Translations under genes and position numbers: made by a program
Source of the DNA: Paractinoplanes bogorensis
GTDB lineage: Bacteria > Actinomycetota > Actinomycetes > Mycobacteriales > Micromonosporaceae
Direction: 5' to 3'
Assembly (NCBI RefSeq): GCF_018829635.1
Contig: NZ_JAHKKG010000020.1
Location: 62,001-126,000 of the forward strand
DNA: 64,000 bases
Shown here: one piece after another, positions 16,452-24,562 of the stretch
Numbering within the stretch: the stretch's first letter is position 1
Layout of the letters: each line of letters opens with the position of its first letter
Notes under the pieces: generated by a model
Seen by the model: the letters and a program-made list of their open reading frames with translations, nothing else
Databases searched by the model: none
Told to the model about the DNA's origin: nothing

Positions 16452-17033
16452 GTGATCATCGTCTTTGATCTGGAGTTCACCACCTGGGACGGAGCGCAGG
16501 ACCGCGGTTGGTCCGGCCCCGGCGAGTTCCGCGAGATAGTGCAGTTCGGTGCCGTACGGGTCGACTCCGCCACCCTCGAGATCACCGGCGAGCTGGACCT
16601 GCTCGTCCGGCCCGTGCGCAACCCGTCGCTGTCCCCGTTCTTCCAGGAGCTGACCGGGATCAGCCAGGCCGACGTGGACGCTCGGGGGCTGCCGTTCCTG
16701 ACCGCCCTCGACCAGTTCATCGACTTCTGCGCCGGGCACTACGTTCTCTCGTACGGGAATGACATGGTTGTCGTCGGTGAGAACCTCGTGCTCCAGGTGC
16801 CGGAGGGTCGGGCCCCCAAGCGGGGCATGCCACCCTTCGTCAACATCCGCCCGTACGTGAACTCGCTGCTCCCGATGACCCGGGGCGAATCGGCGGGGCG
16901 GATCGCGTTCGCGGCCGGGCTGACCGGTGCGGTCGACCGGGAGCACAACGCCCTGGCCGACTGCTACTCGATCGTGGCGACGCTGCGGCACCTGCGCGCG
17001 CTCGGCCACCCGCTCATCGCGGTCGAGGGTTAA
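16452..17033 (+). CDS. DEDDh-family 3'-5' exonuclease
   Basis: The 193-residue protein has the RNase T/ERI-1-like exonuclease layout. Exo I is IVFDLEFTTWDG (Asp and Glu metal ligands), followed by FREIVQFGAVRVD and the PVRNPSLSPFFQELTGIS block. Exo III is EHNALADCYSIV with the His and Asp of the DEDDh class. Such enzymes trim RNA or single-stranded DNA from the 3' end. It ends with a 4-bp overlap onto the convergent histidine-kinase gene. Confidence 0.9.
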   Translation: MIIVFDLEFTTWDGAQDRGWSGPGEFREIVQFGAVRVDSATLEITGELDLLVRPVRNPSLSPFFQELTGISQADVDARGLPFLTALDQFIDFCAGHYVLSYGNDMVVVGENLVLQVPEGRAPKRGMPPFVNIRPYVNSLLPMTRGESAGRIAFAAGLTGAVDREHNALADCYSIVATLRHLRALGHPLIAVEG

Positions 17034-19045
17034 GTGACCGGCAGGGTGAACGTCATCCGCGAACCGCCGTCGTCCGACGTCGTGGCGGTGATCGTGCCGC
17101 CGTGCCGCTCCACGATCCGCTTGCAGATGGCCAGGCCCAGGCCGGTGCCCAGATAGCCGGCGTCGCCGTGGGCGCGATGGAAGTTCTGGAAGATCGCCTC
17201 GTGCTGCCCCTGCGGGATGCCGATGCCGTTGTCCGACACCGAGATCCGCACGAAGCCGTCGCCCGCCACCTTGGCCCGGATCGCGATCACCGGCACCACC
17301 CCGGGCGCCGTGTACTTGATCGCGTTGCCGATCAGATTTTCCAGCAGTTGACGGGTCAGCACCGGATCCGCCCGTACGAGGGTGAGGTCTTCGAGATCGA
17401 AGCGCGGCATCGGCGCCCCGGTGCTGGCCGCGTGATCGAGGCGGCCGGTGGCGATGTCCCGCACGATCGAGTCGAGGTCGACCGGGGCCGGGTCGAGGCC
17501 GGCGTCCCGGGCGGTCGTGTACGCGAGCAGGCCGTCGATCAGGCTGCGCATCCGCTCCGACGCGCGCCGGATCCGGGTCACGCTGTCCACGGCGAAGTCG
17601 TTGTTCTCGTCGACCTCGCCCGCCAGCACCTCCGACCAGCCCTCGATCGTGGCCAGCGGGTTCATCAGGTCGTGGGCGACCACGCCGGCGAAGGAGGTCA
17701 GCTCGTCGCGGTGCCGCCGGTCGGCCGTCACGTCGACGAAGACGAGCAGGGCCTCGCGGCTGTTCGGCAGCACCGAGCCGTTGACGTGGATCATCCGGCC
17801 GCCGGGCGTCGCCGAGTTGCGGACCAGCAGGTCGGTGGGCTCGAAGGTGCCGGCCAGGATCCGGCGGTGCGGCATGTCCTCGGCGGCCAGCGGCGAGCCG
17901 TCGGCGCGGGACAGCCCGTAAAAGCCGGGCTCGGCCACCCGGGTGGTGCCGCTGGAGACGCCGATCAGCCGGCGCGCGGCCGCGTTGGCCATCCGGTAGC
18001 GGCCCTCCTCGTCGATGACGATCAGGCCCTCCTCCATCGAGTCGATGATGGTGGTCACCGTGGTGGCCTGGGCGACCGCCTCCTCCTCGGAGGCGCGCAG
18101 CCGGGCCATCAGCGCGTCCCGCTCGTCGCGGCCCAGCGCCAGCACGAGCCCGACGACCGCGATGGTGGCCACGAACAGCTGCGCCACCAGGGCGCGCAAC
18201 GGGTGCGACTCGATGGCCGCGAACGGGCCGGTGCCGTCCAGCGTGAACAGGATGGCGAAGGTGCCGAAGGCCAGGGCGTGCACGACCACGTAGGTGGTGC
18301 GCAGCCGGACGCCGGCCCAGACGCTCAGCGTGATCAGCGTGAACGCCACCGGCAGCCCGTCGGTGGCGCCGAAGACCAGCAGATAGCCCAGCACCGAGGC
18401 GGTGCTCACCACCAGGTGTTCGATGCGGCAGGACGGGCCCATGTTCTTCCACGCCGTCCACAGCCGGCGCGGTCGCATCAACAGGGGCAGGGCGATGCCG
18501 ACGACGACCACGCTGACCGTGTTGCGGGCCAGCCAGACCGCGGTCGAGTCGAGCGTGTGAACGCCGTTGACCAGCCACAGTCCGATCGCGCCGACGCTCG
18601 TCCCGGCGGCACTGCTGAGCAGCGCGGCCAGCAGCAGGCGCCACAGCTCGGGCATCCGGCGCACGGTGGTGCCGTCCGGAATCCACAACGTGGGTAACCA
18701 GCGCCTCAGGAGCCACGTCAGCGCGTACGCCTGGACGAGGTTGGCCGCCGCGAAGAAGCCGGCCATCAGCGGGTGGGCACCGGTCGCGAGGTTGACCACG
18801 ACGGTGATCGCCACCAGCGCCGCCGGGTCGGCCCAGCGCCACCGGGAACGCGGCCGCCCGGCGAACCAGACCGCCAGCACCCCGGCCGCCGGCCAGACCA
18901 GGCTCAGGTTCGTCTGGTCGAGCACGGTGAGCCGGCCCGCGTACGTGGCGAGCACGTACAGCGCGGCGAAACCGGCCAGGCGCAGCAGGGGCACCACGAA
19001 AGGACTTTCGGCAGCCGCCGCGCCGGTCTGAGATTCTCGGGTCAC
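17030..19045 (-). CDS. MASE1-PAS sensor histidine kinase
   Basis: The 671-residue protein has an N-terminal MASE1-type sensor with about eight membrane segments (residues 20-310; LSLVWPAAGVLAVWF is typical). A PAS domain follows (about 330-440; IIDSMEEGLIVIDEEGRYRMAN). HisKA has FAGVVAHDLMNPLATIEGW, with phospho-His near residue 457. The HATPase has the N box NLIGNAIKY and the G boxes SDNGIGIP and GTGLGLAICKRI. It overlaps the end of the first response-regulator gene by 4 bp, which marks them as a unit. Confidence 0.93.
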   Translation of the reverse strand: MTRESQTGAAAAESPFVVPLLRLAGFAALYVLATYAGRLTVLDQTNLSLVWPAAGVLAVWFAGRPRSRWRWADPAALVAITVVVNLATGAHPLMAGFFAAANLVQAYALTWLLRRWLPTLWIPDGTTVRRMPELWRLLLAALLSSAAGTSVGAIGLWLVNGVHTLDSTAVWLARNTVSVVVVGIALPLLMRPRRLWTAWKNMGPSCRIEHLVVSTASVLGYLLVFGATDGLPVAFTLITLSVWAGVRLRTTYVVVHALAFGTFAILFTLDGTGPFAAIESHPLRALVAQLFVATIAVVGLVLALGRDERDALMARLRASEEEAVAQATTVTTIIDSMEEGLIVIDEEGRYRMANAAARRLIGVSSGTTRVAEPGFYGLSRADGSPLAAEDMPHRRILAGTFEPTDLLVRNSATPGGRMIHVNGSVLPNSREALLVFVDVTADRRHRDELTSFAGVVAHDLMNPLATIEGWSEVLAGEVDENNDFAVDSVTRIRRASERMRSLIDGLLAYTTARDAGLDPAPVDLDSIVRDIATGRLDHAASTGAPMPRFDLEDLTLVRADPVLTRQLLENLIGNAIKYTAPGVVPVIAIRAKVAGDGFVRISVSDNGIGIPQGQHEAIFQNFHRAHGDAGYLGTGLGLAICKRIVERHGGTITATTSDDGGSRMTFTLPVT

Positions 19046-19497
19046 CGCCCTGCGGAGAGCAGGAGCCAGCCGACCCGGCGCATCATCTCGTGCGGGCTGA
19101 ACGGCTTGGGCAGGTAGTCGTCGGCGCCCGCGGCGAAGCCGAGATCGAGGTCGGCCGGGCGGCCGTTGCCGCTGATCATCAGGACCGGGATCTCGGCCGT
19201 GGCCGGGGTCTCGTGCAGGCGGTTGCAGACGGTCAGGCCGTCGATCTGGGGCATGGTGACGTCCAGGATGATCACCCGAGGACGGCGCTCGATCGCCATG
19301 CTGAGCGCCGAGCGGCCGTTGTCCGCGGTCATCGTGCGGTAGCCGGCGACCTGCAGGCGGAACTCGATGACGTCGCGCACGTCGTCATCGTCGTCGGCGA
19401 TCAGAACGCTGGGCGACAGCGGTGCCGTGATCGGCCCGGAGGAGAGCGCGCGGGTGAAGGCGTCGGTGTCCATCGGCGGAGCGAGAAGCGCGGTCAT
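19042..19497 (-). CDS. Single-domain response regulator
   Basis: The 151-residue protein is a lone receiver domain after a ~28-residue tail. It has the acidic patch IADDDDDV, the phospho-acceptor Asp79 in VIILDVTMPQ, Ser109 in LMISGNG and Lys131 in YLPKPF. No output domain follows, so it signals through contact or phosphotransfer. ATGA overlap with the kinase gene shows translational coupling and makes it the likely direct partner. Confidence 0.92.
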   Translation of the reverse strand: MTALLAPPMDTDAFTRALSSGPITAPLSPSVLIADDDDDVRDVIEFRLQVAGYRTMTADNGRSALSMAIERRPRVIILDVTMPQIDGLTVCNRLHETPATAEIPVLMISGNGRPADLDLGFAAGADDYLPKPFSPHEMMRRVGWLLLSAGR

Positions 19498-19544
19498 GGG
19501 GGTCTACCTCCTGGTTCGGAAAACGGCTGTGGGGTCGAAGAGGT

Positions 19545-19934
19545 TCAGGCCGCGGGCAAACCGCGCGAAGAGATGAGCTCGCGCAGTTCGGTGACGAGAC
19601 GCCGCGGGGACAGCGGTTTCGGCAGATAACGGTCCGCACCCGAGCTCAGCCCGGCGTCGATGTCGAACGTGTGCGTATGCGACGAGATCATCAGGATCGC
19701 GGCGTCGCGGCTGGCCGGATCGCGGCGCGCGAGCTGGCACAACTCCATGCCGTTGAGGGCCGGCATCCGGACGTCGGTGATCAGTCCGATGGGCCGGGCG
19801 ACGGTCAGGATGCGCGCGGCGGTGTGTCCGTCCTTGGCGGCCACGGCGTGGAAGCCGGCCGACTCCAGAGTGACGGTGAGCAGGTCGCGGATGTCGGAGT
19901 CATCCTCCGCGACGAGAACCAGATTGGGGGTCAC
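19545..19934 (-). CDS. Second single-domain response regulator
   Basis: The 129-residue receiver domain has AEDDSDI, Asp54 in LITDVRMPAL, LMISSH and Lys106 in YLPKPLSP. It resembles its downstream neighbour, so the pair probably arose by duplication. GTG 19934 begins just before the first strand; GTG 20003 would add 23 residues with no domain. It lies 47 bp upstream of the first regulator gene, in the same direction. Confidence 0.88.
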   Translation of the reverse strand: MTPNLVLVAEDDSDIRDLLTVTLESAGFHAVAAKDGHTAARILTVARPIGLITDVRMPALNGMELCQLARRDPASRDAAILMISSHTHTFDIDAGLSSGADRYLPKPLSPRRLVTELRELISSRGLPAA

Positions 19935-20011
19935 GTGTCGCCTGATCGGCGCGCGGAGTGGCGACGCGAGGAAGATCACGGTTGCGAACGGGTTGCCATG
20001 CACAAACGCGA

Positions 20012-20038
20012 AGGGCCGCCCTGGATGAGGGCGGCCCT
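20012..20038 (-). terminator. Terminator after the GntR gene
   Basis: An 11-bp perfect stem (AGGGCCGCCCT) with a 5-nt loop lies just after the GntR stop. It is GC-rich with only a weak T run. Confidence 0.75.
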
Positions 20039-20049
20039 ACGGGGGAGAT

Positions 20050-20703
20050 TTACTGGTCGACGAAGAGCTCCTGCTCGACGTCGGCGCGGTAGTCGACGTA
20101 TATCTGCCGGTAGCGCGCCAGCGCCCCTTGGCGGTCACCCTCCTCGAGCAGGCGGATGATCGCGTCGTGGCCGTCGATCCAGCTGCGCCACAGGTCGCTC
20201 TCGGCGGTTATCGCCAGGATCCGCATCGTGCGCGCGACCACCAGGTCGACCATGGACTGGAGCTCGCGGTTGCCGCTGGCCAGGATGATGGTCGTGCTGA
20301 AGTCGGCGCCGGCCGCCCCGGCCGCGAGCACGTTGCCGGCCGCGAGCGCCTCGACGAACTCCTTCTGCCGCAGCCGCAGCAGCTGGATGTGGGTGTCGGT
20401 GAGGTTGTCGACGCCCCACTCGAAACCGGCGCAGGCCAGCACGCCCATGACGTCGATGAGCTCGAGCGCGTTCTTCTGGGTGACTTTGGTGACGTGCCGG
20501 GTGCGGTTGGGCGCGATGTCGATCAGGCCCTCGACGCTGAGCTGGGCGATGGCCTCGCGTACGGGAGTGATGCTGACCCCCAGGCGCGCCGCGAGCTCGG
20601 CATCCTTGATGAGCGTGCCCGGGGGCAGCTCGCCGGTGACGATCTCGTTGCGCAGCTGGCGGACGACCGCTGCGGTACGGGTCGGTGGGACCGCGTATGA
20701 CAT
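20050..20703 (-). CDS. GntR-family regulator (FadR/FCD subgroup)
   Basis: The 217-residue protein has an N-terminal winged helix: LRNEIVTGELPPGTLIKDAE, then LAARLGVSITPVREAIAQL. The C-terminal all-helical FCD domain binds a small acid or metal in this subgroup; visible blocks are ELIDVMGVLACAGFEWGVDNL and AIIRLLEEGDRQGALARYRQ. It is 57 bp downstream of pilO on the same strand, but its own TACTCT box 6 nt before the ATG suggests separate transcription. No link to piliation is proven. Confidence 0.9.
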   Translation of the reverse strand: MSYAVPPTRTAAVVRQLRNEIVTGELPPGTLIKDAELAARLGVSITPVREAIAQLSVEGLIDIAPNRTRHVTKVTQKNALELIDVMGVLACAGFEWGVDNLTDTHIQLLRLRQKEFVEALAAGNVLAAGAAGADFSTTIILASGNRELQSMVDLVVARTMRILAITAESDLWRSWIDGHDAIIRLLEEGDRQGALARYRQIYVDYRADVEQELFVDQ

Positions 20704-20709
20704 ACGGGC

Positions 20710-20715
20710 AGAGTA
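20710..20715 (-). promoter_or_regulatory. -10 box TACTCT, leaderless start of GntR gene
   Basis: TACTCT lies 6 nt before the ATG at 20703. Confidence 0.45.
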
Positions 20716-20759
20716 CTCAGGGTGACAATGGGTCGCTGCCCGGGGCGTTCAGGGAGCGT

Positions 20760-21392
20760 TCAGGAAGCGATCTGGCACCGGTCGGTGCGGTCGGCGCTGG
20801 CGCTGCCGGACACGTCCGTCGTGGTGCAGAAGGCGGTCATCGTCAGGGTCGCGGTGACCTTCGAGGTCGGCGACGACGTGGTGGCGGTCTCGTTGCCCTC
20901 CTCGGCCAGACTGATCGCCTCGAGCAGCACGGCCCGGGGCTGGATGGTCTGCAGCTGCACGAGGAACTTGCTGACGTTGGCGGCGGTGCCCGAGGCGTTC
21001 ACCGAGAGCGGCATCTCGGCCACGGCCGGCACCGTGGGCGACTGCAGCGCGCTGCCGGCCGAGAGGACGGTCACGTCGACGTTCACCGCGTCGCCCGTGG
21101 TCTGCAGGGAACGCAGGAAGACCGGCATCCCGTACGTCTCGGGCAGGTTGGTCAGGAGCTTGTCCAGCTCGGCCTGGTAGGTGGCCTTCTTGGCGTCCTG
21201 CTCCTTGAGCGCGGCCACGTCCTTCTTGAGCTTGGTCAGCTGGATGGTGGTGTCGTCGGCCCCGGTCTGCACCGTGTCGGCCTCGGTGAACTTGGGCGAG
21301 ATGGCGAGCAGCCAGGCCGCGGCCACGATGACCACGATGGCCACGATCCCGCCGATCAGCCAGATCCGGTCCATGCGACGGGCGTCCATCAT
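20760..21392 (-). CDS. pilO: Type IV pilus inner-membrane protein PilO
   Basis: The 210-residue bitopic protein has one N-terminal transmembrane helix (IWLIGGIVAIVVIVAAAWLLA, about residues 9-29). A coiled coil follows (TIQLTKLKKDVAALKEQDAK), then a ferredoxin-like domain with LLTNLPETYGMPVFLRSLQ, the usual PilO block. A C-terminal tail has two Cys. It pairs with PilN and links the PilM ring to the outer pilus base. Its ATG overlaps the pilN stop by 4 nt. Confidence 0.88.
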   Translation of the reverse strand: MMDARRMDRIWLIGGIVAIVVIVAAAWLLAISPKFTEADTVQTGADDTTIQLTKLKKDVAALKEQDAKKATYQAELDKLLTNLPETYGMPVFLRSLQTTGDAVNVDVTVLSAGSALQSPTVPAVAEMPLSVNASGTAANVSKFLVQLQTIQPRAVLLEAISLAEEGNETATTSSPTSKVTATLTMTAFCTTTDVSGSASADRTDRCQIAS

Positions 21393-22084
21393 TTGCCTCC
21401 GGTCGCGGGGCAGGCCTCGGTGAAGCGGCCGCAGAGGGCGTCCGAGGTGACCTTGATGGTGAGGGCGTAGTTCCAGATCTTGTCGTTCTTCGAGGCCGTG
21501 GTCAGATAGGGGTCGGAGAAGCCCTTCATGGCGGCGAGCTTGTCGAGGAACGCGGCGATGTGCGGCTTGTCGGGCGCGTTGCCGGTGAGGGTCACCGTCG
21601 CGACCGTCCGGGCCGCACCGGCCGCGGTGGTCCCGGTGTCGGGCACGCTGGCCGTGCTGATCTGGCCGACCGACACGCCGGCCGCCGTGGCGTTGCTGCG
21701 GATCGCGTCGGTGTAGGTGGCCCAGGGCAGGTCGTCCACCATCAGGGTCTTGATGTCGCCGGCCACGGCGTCGCGGTTGGCGATCGTCTTGGTGACGTTG
21801 TTGTATCGCGCCTTCTGGGCCTGGGCCTGCTGCACCTGACCGGTGGCGTTGTCCAGGTTGGTCTGCGCGGTGCTCAGCGCCTGGAACGCGAGGAAGTACC
21901 AGCCGGCCATCACCGCGACGACCACGACCACGGCGACGATCAGGGCGCCGCGGGTGCGGCGGGCGCTGCGGCCGGCCTTGATCTCGTCGGGCAGCAGGTT
22001 GACCCGGATCGTCAGGACGCGCGACGCCTGCGCCGGGGAGACCGCCGGGTCAACCGGCATCAAGGTGGTTTGGGTAGTCGTCAT
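21389..22084 (-). CDS. pilN: Type IV pilus assembly protein PilN
   Basis: The 231-residue protein contains the PilM-binding motif TIRVNLLPDEIK near residue 25-36. One transmembrane helix (GALIVAVVVVVAVMAGWYFLA) and a coiled coil (STAQTNLDNATGQVQQAQAQ) follow, then a periplasmic-type domain ending in two Cys. The longer cytoplasmic tail before the motif is usual in Gram-positive forms. The start overlaps the pilM stop (TGATG). Confidence 0.9.
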   Translation of the reverse strand: MTTTQTTLMPVDPAVSPAQASRVLTIRVNLLPDEIKAGRSARRTRGALIVAVVVVVAVMAGWYFLAFQALSTAQTNLDNATGQVQQAQAQKARYNNVTKTIANRDAVAGDIKTLMVDDLPWATYTDAIRSNATAAGVSVGQISTASVPDTGTTAAGAARTVATVTLTGNAPDKPHIAAFLDKLAAMKGFSDPYLTTASKNDKIWNYALTIKVTSDALCGRFTEACPATGGK

Positions 22085-23109
22085 CAGGCAGCCGCTCCCA
22101 GGGTCAGGCCGATCGACACCGCGGCCGAGGGCACGAAATTGTCGAAGCCACGCTCACGGCCCTTGCGGGTGTCCCGCAGCCGGCTGGCGCCGTCGGCGTA
22201 CATCACGGTGATCCGCAGTTCGTTCTGCAGGTGCTCGGCGAGCCCGGGCATGAGTGCGCTGCCGCCGCAGAGCGCGAGCCGGGTCACCGTCTTCTGCTGC
22301 TGGCCCGAGGCCAGGTAGGTGAAGGAGCTGCGCAGCTCGCTGACCAGCGGGCGGACCGCCTCCTCGGCGGCCCCGGCCGAGTCCTCGCGGCCGTCGCCGT
22401 GCAGGCCGAAGCGGCATTTGAGCTCTTCGGCCTCGGGCACGGGGATGCCGAGGCGGGAGGCGATGGCGTCGGTGATCTCCTGGCCGCCACGCGGCACGGT
22501 ACGCACGATCAGCGGCTCGCCGTCGGCGTGCACGACCACGCTGGTCACGTCGAGGCCGATGTCGACGATCGCCTCGACCTGGGCGTCGAGCCGGGAGGCG
22601 GCCCGCAGCAGCGCGAACGAGGCCAGGTCGACCGACTTGACGTGCAGGCCGGCCTTCTCGACGGCCTCGACCGAGCTCATCACGGCCTCCTTGGGCATGG
22701 CGATGAGCAGGCCGCGGACGGTCGGGTTGTCGCCCGGGTCCTCGAGCGGATAGAAGTCGAGCAGCGAACGTTCCACGGCCAGCGGCAGCGCGTCCTTGAC
22801 CTGGAACGGCAGGGCCTGGCGCATCTCCTTGGCGGGCAGGTTGCTGATCGACATCTCGCGCACCACCAGCTGCGGGTTGGTCACGCCGATGTTGACGTTC
22901 TTGGTGCCGAACTTGCAGGCCGCCCACAGCTGTTTGAGGGCCGAGGTGACCATCACCTGGTCCTGCACCACCCCGCCGGTGACCGCGCCGGGCGGCAGCG
23001 GCACCTGGCCGAAGTTGGACAACGCGTAGTCGTCCTTGCCGCGGCGGACCTCGACGGCACGGATGGAGGACGTGCCGATGTCCAGGCCGATCGGGGTGAC
23101 GCCAGCCAT
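22084..23109 (-). CDS. pilM: Type IV pilus actin-like ATPase PilM
   Basis: The 341-residue protein has an actin/FtsA-like fold. Phosphate-1 is IGLDIGTSSIRAVEV and phosphate-2 is EAIVDIGLDVTSVVVH; the adenosine motif is LALCGGSALMPGLAEHL. QALPFQVKDALPLAVER and LIAMPKEAVMSSVEAVEKAG are PilM signatures. It sits in the cytoplasm under PilN and PilO. AGGAAGG precedes the ATG at 23109. Confidence 0.93.
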   Translation of the reverse strand: MAGVTPIGLDIGTSSIRAVEVRRGKDDYALSNFGQVPLPPGAVTGGVVQDQVMVTSALKQLWAACKFGTKNVNIGVTNPQLVVREMSISNLPAKEMRQALPFQVKDALPLAVERSLLDFYPLEDPGDNPTVRGLLIAMPKEAVMSSVEAVEKAGLHVKSVDLASFALLRAASRLDAQVEAIVDIGLDVTSVVVHADGEPLIVRTVPRGGQEITDAIASRLGIPVPEAEELKCRFGLHGDGREDSAGAAEEAVRPLVSELRSSFTYLASGQQQKTVTRLALCGGSALMPGLAEHLQNELRITVMYADGASRLRDTRKGRERGFDNFVPSAAVSIGLTLGAAA

Positions 23110-23141
23110 CGGGTTTCCTTCCTGCAGGGGAGCGAGCGGGC

Positions 23142-23927
23142 TCAGGCGGTGGGGACGAGCAGCGAGGTGTACCACTGCGCGATCGGGGCTCCGGCGAAGA
23201 CCGCGAGGAAGGCGCCGGCGAGCATGTAGGGACCGAAGGGGATGCGGGTCTTGCGGTTGGCCCGGCGCAGCAGCATCAGCGCCGCGCCGACGAGCCCGCC
23301 GAACAGGAACGCCGAGAACGCTCCGATCACGACCGAGCTCCAGCCCAGCCAGCCGAGGTAGAAGCCGATCAGCGGGGCCAGCTTGAGGTCGCCGCCACCC
23401 ATCCCGCGCGGCATCGCGGCCAGGATGAAGTAGCCGACGTAGAGCACCGCCGCGGCGACCAGGGCCCGGCCGGCGGTCGCCCAGCTGCGCTCCACGATCA
23501 CCGCGGGGGCGAGCAGGACCAGGGCGACCACGTACGAGGGGAGGACGATCTTGTCGGGGAGCCGCATGACGTCGAGGTCGATCACGGCCAGGGCCACCGA
23601 GATCGCGGCCAGATAGAGGTAGGCCGGCAGTTCCCAGGAGAACCCGAACTTGGCCGCCACCGCCACGAACAGGACGGCGGTGCCGGCCTCGACGAGCGGG
23701 TAGCGGGCGCTGATCGGGCTTCCGCAGTCGGCGCACCGGCCCCGCAGCATCAGCCAGCCGAGCACCGGGATGTTGTGCCGGTGCCGGACGGCGCTGCCGC
23801 ATTCCGGGCAGTGCGACGACGGGTGGGCCAGCGACTCGTCGCGCGGCACCCGATAGATCACGACGTTGAGGAACGAGCCCACCGCCAGGCCCAGCACGGC
23901 GACCACGATCAGCAGAAAGGTCTGCAT
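23142..23927 (-). CDS. pilD: Prepilin peptidase / N-methyltransferase PilD
   Basis: The 261-residue membrane protein begins VGSFLNVVIYRVPR, the family start. The zinc-type double Cys pair follows, CPEC...CADC, as in bifunctional enzymes that also methylate the new N-terminus. Aspartyl protease motifs are VIDLDVMRLPDKIVLP (first Asp) and GMGGGDLKLAPLIGFYLG (second Asp in GGGD). It should process PilA, encoded 71 bp upstream. Confidence 0.93.
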   Translation of the reverse strand: MQTFLLIVVAVLGLAVGSFLNVVIYRVPRDESLAHPSSHCPECGSAVRHRHNIPVLGWLMLRGRCADCGSPISARYPLVEAGTAVLFVAVAAKFGFSWELPAYLYLAAISVALAVIDLDVMRLPDKIVLPSYVVALVLLAPAVIVERSWATAGRALVAAAVLYVGYFILAAMPRGMGGGDLKLAPLIGFYLGWLGWSSVVIGAFSAFLFGGLVGAALMLLRRANRKTRIPFGPYMLAGAFLAVFAGAPIAQWYTSLLVPTA

Positions 23928-23998
23928 CGTGGTCCTCCAATCAGGCGGTGGGAGCCGGGTGGCGCCGCGAGCGGCGCCACCCGGTCGTCAGATCAGGA

Positions 23999-24499
23999 TC
24001 AGGTGCAGGAGGTCATGCTCGGGGTGGCGCTGGTGAGCGCCTTCACCGAACCGCCGACCGAGCTGTCGTAGGCGTAGACCTTGCCGCTACCACCCGAGTT
24101 GGTGGAGCAGATCAGGTAGCTGGACGCGGTCTGGTTCGGGGCGGTGCCGGTCACGGTCGGGATGTAGGTGAGCACCGACTTGTCCGACAGCGTGATCCAG
24201 CCGGCCGAGCCGGCGGTGCCGCCGGAGGTGTTGAGGCTGAAGCTGGCCGCCTGGTTCTTCAGGGTGGTGGCCGTCGGGTACGAGTTGCCGTTGTCGGTGT
24301 ACCACTGCTCGATCGTGCTGACCGCGCCGCGCAGGTCGGACTGCGCCGACTTGTCCGCCGCGCCCTTGCGGTAGTTGAGGTAGACCGGCACGGCGATCGC
24401 GACGAGCACGCCGATGATGACCACGACGACCAGCAGCTCGATGAGCGTGAAGCCTTCGTCGTCCTTCTTGTTGCGGAGCCGGTTGATGACGTCGTGCAT
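23999..24499 (-). CDS. pilA: Major type IV prepilin PilA
   Basis: The 166-residue class a prepilin has a 16-residue charged leader ending DDEG, then FTLIELLVVVVIIGVLVAIA. Cleavage after Gly16 leaves Phe1 and Glu5 of the mature pilin. The globular part is Ser/Thr/Gly-rich with a Cys pair (LICST and the terminal SCT) that can form the D-loop disulfide. ATG 24499 has GGAGG 8 bp upstream; the in-frame ATG at 24514 overlaps that site and was rejected. Confidence 0.93.
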   Translation of the reverse strand: MHDVINRLRNKKDDEGFTLIELLVVVVIIGVLVAIAVPVYLNYRKGAADKSAQSDLRGAVSTIEQWYTDNGNSYPTATTLKNQAASFSLNTSGGTAGSAGWITLSDKSVLTYIPTVTGTAPNQTASSYLICSTNSGGSGKVYAYDSSVGGSVKALTSATPSMTSCT

Positions 24500-24562
24500 T
24501 GGGGGTGCCTCCATGGCGTCAGGTGGGGCGGGCGATTGGTGTCGGGCTGGGGGACCCGGGTT

